NCBI RefSeq assembly: GCF_014197755.1
Contig: NZ_JACIGE010000008.1
Span: 1-64,000 of the forward strand
DNA from: Rhodocyclus tenuis
GTDB lineage: Bacteria; Pseudomonadota; Gammaproteobacteria; Burkholderiales; Rhodocyclaceae
Direction of reading: 5' to 3'
Length of the DNA stretch: 64,000 nt
Positions 36,559-45,455 of this stretch are shown in pieces. Position numbers and translations under genes: made by a program. The notes under the pieces are model-generated. The model was not told the origin of the DNA. It saw only the letters and a program-made list of their open reading frames with translations, and searched no databases. The first letter of the stretch is position 1; each line of letters opens with the position of its first letter.

Positions 36559-37525
36559 GGCCGTATCCGTAGCCATAACCGTAGCCATAACCATACCCGT
36601 CGCTCGCCGCCTGACGCGCTTGGTTGAGCATCATCATCTTCACCGGACATGCGTCAATCATCGCGAGAGCCTGCTTGACCGCCGCTTGCGGCGTGTTTTC
36701 GGCCTGAACGACAACGACAATCTGCCCCATGTGCGTGGCGAGCGTGCGTGCCTCAGTGGTCAGCAACAGCGGTGGTGAGTCGAAAATGATGATCCGGTCG
36801 CTGTAGCGGCTGGCCATGTCCTCGAGCAATCGAACCATCGCGTCACTGGCGAGTAGTTCCGTTGCGCGGCCATGTTGGGTGCCGCTCGGCAGGATTGACA
36901 GCTTTTCGACGTTGGTACGCAGCAACACGCCGGAAATGTCGAGCGAGTTCTTGTCGACGACATCAAGCAGACCGGGCGCTGGCGGCAGGCCGAGCGTATT
37001 GAGGACCGACGGCCGGGCGACGTCGGCATCGACTAGCATCACCGTGCTGTCGAGTTCCATGGCGATGCTGATCGCCAGATTGATGGCGGTTGACGTCTTG
37101 CCTTCGCCCTGCACAGCACTGGTGATCATGATCAGGTTGCCGTTCGCGATGGGCGTTTCACCCTTGCCCATGGCGTTGGCAATCAGCGGCCGTTTGATGA
37201 CGCGGAAGGCGCCGGCCAATTCGCTGCGCGTCGCCTGCGGCACCAGCAGTCCAGCGGCGGCCATGGCTTCGAGGTTGATGTCGACGCGCTTGCTGCTGGA
37301 GACGTGATTCTCGCTGGCTGGCGATGTCGCCGAGCCTGATTCCGCTTTCTGCTTCTCCTGAAGCGTCGGGGGAGAAGCCGCTGTTTCTTTCAGTACATCT
37401 GGCGTCGGTTTAGGACTCTTCTTTTCGCCGGCGGGTACTGCCAACGGACCCTGCTCGTCGGGCAGTTCCACGCCGGCCTGGCGAAGCTGTTCGAGGCGCT
37501 TGGCTGCTTGTTCAATCAGACTCAT
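36548..37525 (-). CDS. XrtA-associated tyrosine autokinase (BY-kinase)
   Basis: A 325-residue bacterial tyrosine kinase. Walker A is in MITSAVQGEGKTSTAIN, Walker A-prime is VMLVDADVARPSV, and Walker B is IIIFDSPPLLL. The C-terminal tail is an alternating Gly-Tyr run holding six tyrosines, the likely autophosphorylation cluster. There is no membrane domain; the activator is probably the Wzz-like protein encoded just upstream. Phosphorylation state controls polymer length and export. The stop overlaps the next gene start by 11 bases. Confidence 0.93.
   Translation of the reverse strand: MSLIEQAAKRLEQLRQAGVELPDEQGPLAVPAGEKKSPKPTPDVLKETAASPPTLQEKQKAESGSATSPASENHVSSSKRVDINLEAMAAAGLLVPQATRSELAGAFRVIKRPLIANAMGKGETPIANGNLIMITSAVQGEGKTSTAINLAISIAMELDSTVMLVDADVARPSVLNTLGLPPAPGLLDVVDKNSLDISGVLLRTNVEKLSILPSGTQHGRATELLASDAMVRLLEDMASRYSDRIIIFDSPPLLLTTEARTLATHMGQIVVVVQAENTPQAAVKQALAMIDACPVKMMMLNQARQAASDGYGYGYGYGYGYGHEK
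36560..36598 (-). repeat. Hexanucleotide tandem repeat encoding Gly-Tyr tail
   Basis: About six and a half copies of a GGNTAY unit encode the alternating Gly-Tyr tail of the tyrosine kinase. Third-codon positions vary, so the array is not perfect at DNA level. The start codon of the outer-membrane protein lies two bases beyond the array. Copy-number change by whole units would keep the kinase in frame. Confidence 0.85.
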
Positions 37526-37534
37526 TGATCAACC

Positions 37535-39094
37535 TCAGGCAGCTTGTTGGGTGAGTAAAGAGAGGGCAGCAATGCCGACTCCATAAGCGGCGATCAGTCC
37601 GACGACGGCAAGCAGGAAGCGCCGAATACTGGCGCGCTCCTTGAGACGACGCGTTTCGTTCGGAATGAGCCAGACCGTACCAAGGAGTGGCAGGCCGGTG
37701 GCATCGCGTAGCGATTTGCCGTCGAAGAACACCGGTCGCAATTGGCTGGCGACGAAAGCGGCAAACATGCCGGCTGCCAGTGCGGCTAGCAAGCCGCCAG
37801 GCAGCAGGAGCAGGCGATTCGGCGACGCGGGCTTGTTCGATGCGCGTGGGGGGTCAATCAGACGAAAATCGGCGATTGATCCCGCCGAATCGAGGTTTCC
37901 TGAGAGCTCTGCCGATTCACGACGTGACACCAGTTGTTCGTAATTGCGCTTGTCGATTTCATAATCGCGATTGAGTTGCGAAAACTCTGCTTCTACCTCC
38001 GGCTGAGTTCGCATCATCGTCGTCGTGCGTTTGTAGCGAGACTCGTATTCAGCAACCCGGGCCTGCAGCGATGCAACGCTGGCCTCGGATTCCGCCAAGG
38101 AAACCTTGAGTTGCTGATAGACGGGGTTGTTGCTGACCGAAGAGCCAGGATTAGCGGCGGCGAACTTCTTGCGCGCGAGCAGTTCCTGCCGCTTCTGTTC
38201 TTCAAGATCCTTGATCAGGCGGCGCGTACCGAGCACATCCGGGTGTTTTTCCGTGTAGCGCTGCAGCAGGTTGTCGAGGTTACGCTTCTGCGTGTCGATG
38301 CGGCCGTCGATCTCGGGCAGAGAAACGCCGGCGTCGGCGCCCGGCGATTCGGGCAGGAGTACCGGTTCTTCGCCTGCGATTTGTCGGCGAAGTGCATCGC
38401 GTGATTGCTCGGCTTCGCGTAGCGCCAGCCGCGATCGGTTCAATTCAGTTGTTAATTCCGAAAGACGATCAATGCTGCTTTTGCCTTCGCCGGTTTGCAA
38501 CTCGATGTTGCGCAGCTTGAACTCTTTCAGGCGATTCTCGGCGTCGGCGAGCTTCTTTTCGTAGCCGCGGATCTGCTCTTCGATGAATTTCCGCGCTGAA
38601 TCCGAGTCCTCGCGTTTGTCTCCGAGGCTTGATTCGACGAAGATCGACACAAGTGCCTGAACGACTCGCTGTGCCTTGGCCGGATCGGTGTCGCGATACG
38701 ACAGCGTGTACAGGTTGTCGCGACCAACGCTCTGGATTTTCAGCGTGGAAGTCAGTTCGTCGATCAGCGCTTCCTGCGCGGCCTTGCTCTTGATATTGAG
38801 GTCGAGGTCGGCCATGCGCACCAGTTTCTCGACATTGGGCCGGCTGATCAGCGTCCGGCTCAACATCATCACCTGTTGTTCGACGTTCGGTTGAACGGTG
38901 AGACCCGAAAGAAGCGGTTTCAGGATCGACTGCGTGTCCACGAAGATGCGCGCTGACGCTTCGTAACGGTCGGGAATGCGCAGGATCACGCCGGCGGCGA
39001 TGGCGCCGACCACCCATGCGACCAGTACGCCGAGATGGCGATGCTTCCAGGCCGCGCGCAGGATGGCCAATGCTTGGCGAAGGATGTCTTCCAT
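37535..39094 (-). CDS. XrtA system polysaccharide chain-length determinant (Wzz-like)
   Basis: A 519-residue protein with a membrane helix near 20-40, a second near 495-515, and a long coiled-coil periplasmic part between (for example EQIRGYEKKLADAENRLKEFK). Typical motifs are YEASARIFVDTQSILKPLL and, near the second helix, DPPRASNKPASPNRLL. Wzz proteins set the modal length of the polymer and work with the tyrosine kinase. It is followed by the kinase gene nine bases later. No kinase domain is fused. Confidence 0.93.
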   Translation of the reverse strand: MEDILRQALAILRAAWKHRHLGVLVAWVVGAIAAGVILRIPDRYEASARIFVDTQSILKPLLSGLTVQPNVEQQVMMLSRTLISRPNVEKLVRMADLDLNIKSKAAQEALIDELTSTLKIQSVGRDNLYTLSYRDTDPAKAQRVVQALVSIFVESSLGDKREDSDSARKFIEEQIRGYEKKLADAENRLKEFKLRNIELQTGEGKSSIDRLSELTTELNRSRLALREAEQSRDALRRQIAGEEPVLLPESPGADAGVSLPEIDGRIDTQKRNLDNLLQRYTEKHPDVLGTRRLIKDLEEQKRQELLARKKFAAANPGSSVSNNPVYQQLKVSLAESEASVASLQARVAEYESRYKRTTTMMRTQPEVEAEFSQLNRDYEIDKRNYEQLVSRRESAELSGNLDSAGSIADFRLIDPPRASNKPASPNRLLLLPGGLLAALAAGMFAAFVASQLRPVFFDGKSLRDATGLPLLGTVWLIPNETRRLKERASIRRFLLAVVGLIAAYGVGIAALSLLTQQAA

Positions 39095-39155
39095 CGATGG
39101 ATCCAGGCTTGTCAGCGCTCCGGCTCATGCCGCAGCGGTCGACGTTTTGAGATGA

Positions 39156-39779
39156 TCAGAACCAGCTTTGCGGGATGACGAGGACGTCGCCCGGTTTCAT
39201 CTCGACGTTGGCCGAGACGTCGCCGCGCTTGACGAGGTCCTTGAGACGAACGCTGTACTGCGCATTGTTTTCTGCGGTGCGCAGGATCGTCGCGCCATTA
39301 CCGTCGGCGAAATCGGTGATGCCGCCGACGGCGATCATCACGTCGAGCAGCGTCATCTTCTGCTTGTAAGCCAGTATCTGTGGCTTGGCGGCGGCGCCGA
39401 TGACGCGGATCTGCTCGCTGTAAGGGCCGACAAAACCGGTGACGATGACGGTGACGACCGGGTCACGGATGAAGTTGCCGAGTTCCTTCTCGATATCGCG
39501 CGCGAGGCTGCTAGGGTTCTTGCCCATCGCGTCGAGGTCGTCAATCAGCGGAGCAGAAATCTTGCCGTCGGGACGCACGGGAACAGACATCGAGAGTTCC
39601 GGGTTGCGCCAGACGACGATGTTCAGATTGTCGCCAGGACCGATCTTGTAGTTGTAGTCGGCGGAAGCAGCTGCTGTCGGCGCTGGCGGGAAGCTGGCGC
39701 AACCGGCAAACATGACGGCTGCAGCAGCGATCATGAGCCATTGAGTAGTAGATTTGACGCTCTCGCGGATCATGCTCAT
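39156..39779 (-). CDS. XrtA-type polysaccharide export lipoprotein (Wza-like)
   Basis: A 207-residue lipoprotein. A signal peptide ends at the lipobox cysteine 27 (MFAGC). It has the polysaccharide export domain (YKIGPGDNLNIVVWRNPELS) and an SLBB-like stretch (IRVIGAAAKPQILAYKQK). ATG at 39779 has a GGGGAG site close upstream; ATG at 39773 is an alternative. It is far shorter than E. coli Wza, as is usual for the XrtA type, and forms the outer-membrane end of the export channel. It is the first gene of the core operon. Confidence 0.93.
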   Translation of the reverse strand: MSMIRESVKSTTQWLMIAAAAVMFAGCASFPPAPTAAASADYNYKIGPGDNLNIVVWRNPELSMSVPVRPDGKISAPLIDDLDAMGKNPSSLARDIEKELGNFIRDPVVTVIVTGFVGPYSEQIRVIGAAAKPQILAYKQKMTLLDVMIAVGGITDFADGNGATILRTAENNAQYSVRLKDLVKRGDVSANVEMKPGDVLVIPQSWF

Positions 39780-39893
39780 GTTTCTCCCCTCATTCAGGTC
39801 GCAGGCCGACCTAGCCGAAAATTCGATAACTCGGAAGCATAAAGAAAGCGTGCGGAGGATACCGCGAAACGGTTTCCGTTTTTGTGTCGAATG

Positions 39894-41123
39894 TCACACG
39901 CCATGACGAAGGGCTTCGACGATCTCCAGACGGGCGGCGCGGCGGGCGGGAAGGGCAGTCGCCAGTAAGGTTGCGATGAAACCGATCATCCCGGCGGCAG
40001 CGATTTCAAGCGGGACGATGCGGATCAGCGCGGTGTAGCCAAGATTCGCATTCGGTGGCGGTGGCATGGGAATGCCGATCGCCGAGATGCCCAGCGCTGC
40101 TCCGCAACCGACGGCCATGCCGAGCGTGGCGCCGAACAGGCCAAGGCAAAGACTCTCGATCATGATCAGCTTGAAGATTGTTCTCGACCTGTCGCCCAGA
40201 GCCAGCATGGTGCCGAACTCGCGAGTACGTTCGAAAAGTGTCATGTTAACGCTGTTGACCACGCTGAGCAGCACCATCAGCAGAATAATCAGGCGCAGAA
40301 CGCCAAATTGCCGGTCGTAAAGATCTACGGTCTTTTCATAAAAATCAGATAGTTCGTTCCATGTCGTGATTTCGAGGCCGGCACCGGAAAAGCCTTGTTT
40401 CAGTGCGGCTGCGGTGGCTGCCGTATCTTCGGTGTGTTCGAGCATCACCACGATGAGATGCGCAGCAGGCGTATCCATCAAACTCTTTGCTGCTGCCAAC
40501 GGGATGCGCACTGCACGGGCGTCGAAATCCTTGGAAAAACTCTGGAAAATGCCGACCAGTTCAAAATCGAGCGTATTGACGGCACCCTCGGCAAGGGTCA
40601 TGACCAGAGTGATGCGGTCGCCAACCTTCAATCCAAGTGCGCGCGCGACGCCTTGGCCGACGACAATTCCGTCCTGGTCGCTGTTCTTGAGCGCCCGCCC
40701 TGCAACGAAGTGCAGATAAGTGCCCATTTGGGCTTCGGCATCGGGTTCGACGCCTTCGCCGATGATGCCGAGATCGCGTCGCCCATTGTTCAGCAAGCCC
40801 CTGAAGCCAAGGCGCGCCATCGCAGTATCGATTCCCGGTGCAGCTTCCATGATCGCGCTCTTGAGCCGATCGGGATTCTCGATCAGATACTGTTCGGGAG
40901 CGCGATTTTTCCCCTCGCTGTAGCCTTGCCGGGTGATCTGGATATGGCCGGTTTGCGAGTGGATGATTGCTTCGCCGAGCTGGATGAAAATATCCTGCAC
41001 GAAACCGCTGGCAAGAATCAGCCCGGCAACACCAATCGTGATCGCCGTCAGCGTCGCCAGCGAACGGGCGCGCTGGCGGACGATGTTGCGCAAGGCGAGA
41101 GAGAGCAGACTGCCGGCCATCAT
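39894..41123 (-). CDS. ABC transporter permease, FtsX/MacB type (second of a pair)
   Basis: A 409-residue permease with an N-terminal membrane helix, a large periplasmic MacB-like core domain (about 45-255) and three C-terminal helices with the FtsX motif (LFERTREFGTMLALG). It shares the loop ISAIGIPMPPPP with its neighbour, so the two are paralogues and probably form a heterodimer. It overlaps the upstream permease gene by four bases. The likely ATPase is at 47046-47804. Substrate unknown; lipoprotein or envelope-lipid extraction is the usual work of this family. Confidence 0.88.
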   Translation of the reverse strand: MMAGSLLSLALRNIVRQRARSLATLTAITIGVAGLILASGFVQDIFIQLGEAIIHSQTGHIQITRQGYSEGKNRAPEQYLIENPDRLKSAIMEAAPGIDTAMARLGFRGLLNNGRRDLGIIGEGVEPDAEAQMGTYLHFVAGRALKNSDQDGIVVGQGVARALGLKVGDRITLVMTLAEGAVNTLDFELVGIFQSFSKDFDARAVRIPLAAAKSLMDTPAAHLIVVMLEHTEDTAATAAALKQGFSGAGLEITTWNELSDFYEKTVDLYDRQFGVLRLIILLMVLLSVVNSVNMTLFERTREFGTMLALGDRSRTIFKLIMIESLCLGLFGATLGMAVGCGAALGISAIGIPMPPPPNANLGYTALIRIVPLEIAAAGMIGFIATLLATALPARRAARLEIVEALRHGV

Positions 41124-42349
41124 TGATTGCAGCGCAGCGCGTCGACAATGTTCATGCGGCTGGCTTTCCAGGCTGGAACCACGCTGGCGAGCAGTGTGGT
41201 GACGAGTGCCAGAATCATTCCGTCAAGCGCGAGTGAGCCACTCACCAGTATCTGCCCGGTATAGCCGCGGGCCATCCCGGGCGGTGGTGGCATCGGGATG
41301 CCGATGGCGGAAATTGCTTCGCCGAGACCATACGCCAAGGCGACGCCGATCGCGCCACCGGCGGCGCCGATGAGGACGCCTTCGAGCAGAAACAGTCGCA
41401 TGATGCCTTTACGGCGCAGACCGATGGCCAGGCTGGTGCCGATTTCAGTGGTTCGCTCCAGTACGCTCATCGTCTGCGTGTTGGAGATGGTCAGAATGAT
41501 GATCAGGCCGATGATGACTTTCACGACATCGACCTGCCGCGAGAACAGAACGACCGTCTTGTTATAGAAGTCGGCCAGTTCGCTCCAGGGGACGATCTGG
41601 AAATCCTTTTCAGGCAGTCCGGAGCGGATGGTGGCGATGCTCTGCCCGGTCAGTTCGGTTCTGTCGAGCAGGGCAACCCACGACGTTGCGCCATCGACAC
41701 GCATCAGCTTGCGGGCGACGTCTATCGGCATACGCAAGGCGTTGTCGTCGAAGTCTTTAGTGATCGTGGCAAAGGTGCCAGCGACTTTCACTTCGACCGC
41801 GTTGGGGCTGCCGTTGGCTGCCGTCGCCAGAATGACCACCGTATCGCCGGTGTTTGCGCCGACATTGCGGGCAAGGCCTTCGCCAAGAATCACGGCGGCT
41901 TCCTTGGCGCCTTGCAGTTCGCGGCCGCTGGTCATGGTGATGCGACTGCTGATCGGTTTCTCTGCGACGGGATCGATGCCTTCGCCGATGAACGGAACAC
42001 TCGTATCGCCCAGACTGATCAGCCCGCTGAAGGCAAGGCGCGGCGTCAGGCTGCGTACGCCGGGCGTTTTTTCGATCAGGTTTTGCGCTTCAGACTTTCC
42101 TGGCAACAGGAACGAGTAGGGGTCGGAGATACCCTTTTCGAAATAGGCCGGACGAACGATCTGGATGTGTCCGAGTTGCGAATGGATCGTCGCTTCGCGC
42201 ATGTCCTGGAAAACCCAGGCAATGAAGCCGCCAGCGAGCACATAGGCGATGACACCGCCGGCAACCGTCATCACCGCAACGAAACTTCTCTTGGTGTTGC
42301 GCCTCAGGTTGCGCGTCGCTATGGTGAATTCGGACGCAAGTTCAGTCAT
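41120..42349 (-). CDS. ABC transporter permease, FtsX/MacB type (first of a pair)
   Basis: A 409-residue permease with the same layout as its downstream neighbour: an N-terminal helix (VAVMTVAGGVIAYVLAGGF), a periplasmic core, and C-terminal helices with VLERTTEIGTSLAIG. ATG at 42349 is chosen over an open frame from a TTG at 42400, because family members start just before the first helix; no strong ribosome site supports either. It is divergent from the ThiF-like gene 73 bases away. The pairing resembles LolC/LolE-type permeases, but this is not the standard lol operon. Confidence 0.87.
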   Translation of the reverse strand: MTELASEFTIATRNLRRNTKRSFVAVMTVAGGVIAYVLAGGFIAWVFQDMREATIHSQLGHIQIVRPAYFEKGISDPYSFLLPGKSEAQNLIEKTPGVRSLTPRLAFSGLISLGDTSVPFIGEGIDPVAEKPISSRITMTSGRELQGAKEAAVILGEGLARNVGANTGDTVVILATAANGSPNAVEVKVAGTFATITKDFDDNALRMPIDVARKLMRVDGATSWVALLDRTELTGQSIATIRSGLPEKDFQIVPWSELADFYNKTVVLFSRQVDVVKVIIGLIIILTISNTQTMSVLERTTEIGTSLAIGLRRKGIMRLFLLEGVLIGAAGGAIGVALAYGLGEAISAIGIPMPPPPGMARGYTGQILVSGSLALDGMILALVTTLLASVVPAWKASRMNIVDALRCNQ

Positions 42350-42422
42350 TGGCGGCGACTTGCCATTCAGGGTAAGGTGATGTGCATCATCATAATGCAA
42401 TCGTCTGCAAGCGGAGTCCGTT

Positions 42423-43304
42423 ATGGGAGAGTTTGACTACAGTGCCGCATTTTCGCGAAACATCGGCTGGGTTACCGAGGCAGAGCAGGCCGAATTGCGT
42501 AACTGCCGGATCGCGATTGGCGGAATGGGAGGCGTCGGTGGGGTTCATTTATTGACGCTGGCGCGTTTGGGCGTCGGCAAGTTCAACATCTCGGATTTTG
42601 ATGTTTTTGACATCGTCAATTTCAATCGACAGGTGGGCGCATCCGTCAGCTCGCTCGGCCGCGCGAAAATGGAGGTGATGGCGGAACTGGTGCGTGACAT
42701 CAATCCCGAGATCGAGTTGAACACTTTTCCGGACGGGGTCAATAAAGACAACATCGACGCTTTCCTCGACGGTGTTGATGTCTATGTCGATGGGCTCGAT
42801 TTTTTTGCCTTTGATGCGCGTCGCCAGACCTTTGCGGCCTGCGAGGCGCGAGGCATTCCGGTGGTGACGGCTGCGCCGCTGGGCTTGGGGACGGCGCTGC
42901 TGGTCTTTGGTCCCGGCGGCATGTCTGCCGAGGATTACTTCGGTTTTGCCGGCTGCGACGAAATGGAAATGGCGGTCCGCTTTCTCGTCGGTCTGTCGCC
43001 AGCGATGTTGCAAAGAGGCTATGTAGCGGACATGACACGCGTCAATCTTGCGGAACGACGCGGCCCGTCGTGTATTGCTGCATGCCAGTTATGCGCGGGG
43101 GTTGCCGCGGTCGAGGTGCTGAAACTGGCCTTGCATCGGCCCGGCGTCAGGCTGGCTCCATGGGGTAGCCAGTTTGACGCCTATCGAATGCGCTACGTAC
43201 GAACCTGGCGACCGGGTGGATATCGCAATCCAGTCCAGCGAATGATGCGTTTTCTGGTGCGCCAGCAACTCGGCAAAATGACACGGGCAAAAAGGGTGGC
43301 GTGA
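42423..43304 (+). CDS. ThiF/MoeB-like E1 adenylyltransferase
   Basis: A 293-residue E1-like enzyme. The nucleotide site is RIAIGGMGGVGGVHLLTLAR near residues 29-48, and the conserved acidic and arginine region is ISDFDVFDIVNFNRQ near 56-70. These enzymes adenylate a C-terminal carboxylate of a small protein or peptide. A partial zinc pattern is seen (SCIAACQLC); I cannot find a full second CxxC. Its stop overlaps the start of a nitroreductase-like gene. The combination resembles the fused ThiF-nitroreductase protein annotated as MoeY in Mycobacterium tuberculosis. Partner peptide not identified. Confidence 0.82.
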   Translation: MGEFDYSAAFSRNIGWVTEAEQAELRNCRIAIGGMGGVGGVHLLTLARLGVGKFNISDFDVFDIVNFNRQVGASVSSLGRAKMEVMAELVRDINPEIELNTFPDGVNKDNIDAFLDGVDVYVDGLDFFAFDARRQTFAACEARGIPVVTAAPLGLGTALLVFGPGGMSAEDYFGFAGCDEMEMAVRFLVGLSPAMLQRGYVADMTRVNLAERRGPSCIAACQLCAGVAAVEVLKLALHRPGVRLAPWGSQFDAYRMRYVRTWRPGGYRNPVQRMMRFLVRQQLGKMTRAKRVA

Positions 43305-44410
43305 TGGGCGAAAATCCTGACGGAGTTGCTGAAACGACATCTGCTGGAAGGGAACGGCTTCTCGGAATTCTCGATCTGGCGCGCTGGGCGCCGAGTGGTG
43401 ACAACACGCAGCCATGGCGCTTCGAGATCATTTCCGACGACGTCCTTGTCGTGCATGGTCACGACACGCGAGACGAGGTGCTCTATGACTTTGACGGGCA
43501 CGCCAGCCACATTGCGCATGGTGCATTGCTCGAAACGATGCGTATTGCGGCGAGTGCAGAAGGGCTGAGACTTGACTGGACACATACGGCCGATGCCGAT
43601 GATCGCCATGTCAAGTACCGCGTGCAATTTGCGCCCTCGGCGGACATCAAGGTCGATCCTCTTTATCCATTTATCGAGAAGCGCGTCGTGCAGCGGCGAC
43701 CAATGCGCACCACGCCGCTGACCGAGTCACAACTTTCAGCCTTGCTTGCCGCAGCGGGGGCAGAGTATTCCCTGCAGTTTTTCGAGTCTTTTTCTGCTCG
43801 TCGCGCCATCGCTGGCATTCTCTGGGATAACGCCTATATTCGCCTGACCTGCCCCGAGGCGTTTCCCGTTCATCAGCGGATCATCGAGTGGGGCGCGCGT
43901 TTCAGCAAGGACCGCATTCCCGAGCAGGCGGTAGGCGTTGATCCGCTGACCGCGAAGCTTATGCATTGGGTGATGCAGAGCTGGGAGCGGGTTTCCTTCT
44001 TTAATCGCTACCTGATGGGCACGATTTTGCCGAGGGTCCAACTCGATTATCTGCCCGCGCTGTCTTGTGCCGCTCATCTTCTGATCAAGCCGAAGGTGCC
44101 TCCCCGCCGGCTGGAAGACTGGATCAGTCTGGGGCAGACCGTACAGCGCGTGTGGCTGACCGCGACTCAGCAAAACCTGCATCTCCAGCCACAAATGACT
44201 CCGGTCATCTTTCGCTGGTACGCACGGGCTGGCCGGCAAATCTCGCGTGATCTTGCTTTTGTCGGCCTGTTGCAGGCGCTGGCCGCTCATTTCGAGCGTG
44301 TTTCAAATACCGCAAAGGATGAGTCTTTGGGTTTCTTTTGCCGGGTTGGAAGCTCAACCCCGCCCAAAGGGAGGTCTTTGCGCATGGACGTCAGCGACCT
44401 GACGCGATAA
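43304..44410 (+). CDS. Nitroreductase-family protein paired with ThiF-like enzyme
   Basis: A 368-residue protein with a nitroreductase-like FMN-binding opening, LDLARWAPSGDNTQPWRFEI near 24-43, and later segments IAGILWDNAYIRLTC and WISLGQTVQRVWLTATQ as in that fold. The start at ATG 43304 shares its A with the stop of the ThiF-like gene; GTG at 43301 is an alternative. It is longer than simple nitroreductases (about 200-220 residues). In biosynthetic gene pairs such proteins oxidise a heterocycle or reduce an enone; here the substrate is unknown. A shared terminator follows at 44513. Confidence 0.78.
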   Translation: MGENPDGVAETTSAGRERLLGILDLARWAPSGDNTQPWRFEIISDDVLVVHGHDTRDEVLYDFDGHASHIAHGALLETMRIAASAEGLRLDWTHTADADDRHVKYRVQFAPSADIKVDPLYPFIEKRVVQRRPMRTTPLTESQLSALLAAAGAEYSLQFFESFSARRAIAGILWDNAYIRLTCPEAFPVHQRIIEWGARFSKDRIPEQAVGVDPLTAKLMHWVMQSWERVSFFNRYLMGTILPRVQLDYLPALSCAAHLLIKPKVPPRRLEDWISLGQTVQRVWLTATQQNLHLQPQMTPVIFRWYARAGRQISRDLAFVGLLQALAAHFERVSNTAKDESLGFFCRVGSSTPPKGRSLRMDVSDLTR

Positions 44411-44512
44411 GGATGCGATAAGGACGCAAGAAGAAACAAGTGGACGTGGCAAGAAACAAGGGCTGAAGGCTGCACGGGATGTTTCCGTGACCGAAAATCC
44501 TGCGCTCAAAAT

Positions 44513-44541
44513 GGAAAAGCCTCCATTACGGAGGCTTTTCC
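44513..44541. terminator. Bidirectional intrinsic terminator
   Basis: A perfect 12-bp stem (GGAAAAGCCTCC and its complement) with a five-base ATTAC loop lies between two convergent genes: the nitroreductase-like gene (plus) and the PEP-CTERM gene (minus). The A/T-rich stem base supplies a T-run in both directions, the usual pattern for a two-way rho-independent terminator. Confidence 0.78.
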
Positions 44542-44564
44542 AGTCAAGCACTACGCTTCGAAAG

Positions 44565-45413
44565 TCAGGCGTTCTTGCGACGACGCGCAGCCAGACCAAC
44601 GAGGGCCAAGCCGGCCAAAGCGAGGGTGCTGGGCTCCGGCACTTCCAGACGGTACTGGCCGTTATTGCTCACGTAGAAGCGGCCGGCAGTCGGATCATTT
44701 ACGACTCCACCAGGGATGCCGGAATAGTCGAGAAGCTCGGAGGCGAGAATCGGGTTCAGTTGCCCGTTGGGGATGTAGTTCGCATTGGTCGTTGCGAAGC
44801 CGAATAGGAGACCGTCAGGAGCGCTTACGAGTGACGACAGATCTTTGGTCTTGGCGGCATCCTCAAAGAAGTAGCCTGCAGTCATGGACGTTGCTTTCGC
44901 AACGATCTGTACTTGGCCATTGGCGATCGGAGTGCCATCCGGATTTACCTGAAGTCCCCCGCCCGTGATCTCGAAGGTTGCAATCGGCGTTCCGGTGACG
45001 CCAAAGGTGCCGGCTGCAGTGCCCCACGCACCCAGTCCGAGCGAATAAAGCTCAAGGATACCGCCGCTAAAACTTGCGGAGCCACCGAACGTTCCATTTC
45101 CTGTCGCCTTGAACAACGAGGAGAGTTGCGCGGTTTGATTGTCGGCGTAATCAATCCCGAAGTCATGCGACTTCGAAGTCACGCCACCCCACTCGGTAAA
45201 GCTGAAAGCTGCCGGGTTGCCGGTGGTAGGCGTCGGGGTGATGCTGATCAGCGCGCCGCCCGTGATGTCCAGAAAGCTGATGATATTCGTTGCGCTACCC
45301 GCTCCGGCACCATCTTGGTCCAGATACCAATTTGTGAGGACAGCGTTCGCAGCAGTAGAAGCCGTCAGTCCAGCAACGACCGCAGCAGCGAGAATCGTCT
45401 TTTTGAGGTTCAT
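44565..45413 (-). CDS. PEP-CTERM sorting-domain protein (predicted XrtA substrate)
   Basis: A 282-residue exported protein. Residues 1-24 are a Sec signal peptide ending ANA. The C-terminal 25 residues begin VPEPSTLALAG (about 258-268) and continue as a membrane helix and an Arg-rich tail (ARRRKNA), exactly the exosortase recognition architecture. The body is rich in Gly, Thr, Ser and Asn with few Lys or Cys, as in many such surface proteins. Its function is not recognisable; adhesion or floc/biofilm matrix is possible. A sigma-54 promoter lies 43-59 bases upstream. Codon and base composition are somewhat lower in GC than the XrtA core. Confidence 0.93.
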   Translation of the reverse strand: MNLKKTILAAAVVAGLTASTAANAVLTNWYLDQDGAGAGSATNIISFLDITGGALISITPTPTTGNPAAFSFTEWGGVTSKSHDFGIDYADNQTAQLSSLFKATGNGTFGGSASFSGGILELYSLGLGAWGTAAGTFGVTGTPIATFEITGGGLQVNPDGTPIANGQVQIVAKATSMTAGYFFEDAAKTKDLSSLVSAPDGLLFGFATTNANYIPNGQLNPILASELLDYSGIPGGVVNDPTAGRFYVSNNGQYRLEVPEPSTLALAGLALVGLAARRRKNA

Positions 45414-45455
45414 TTTGGGCTCCGTGTTAGTTTGGAAGTAACCACGATTGCCTAT

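Noticed and set aside
39867-39881. AAACGG-TTT-CCGTTT inverted repeat upstream of the Wza-like gene
   Set aside because: Only six base pairs with a three-base loop and a weak T-run; could be a chance palindrome or operator, and no evidence decides.
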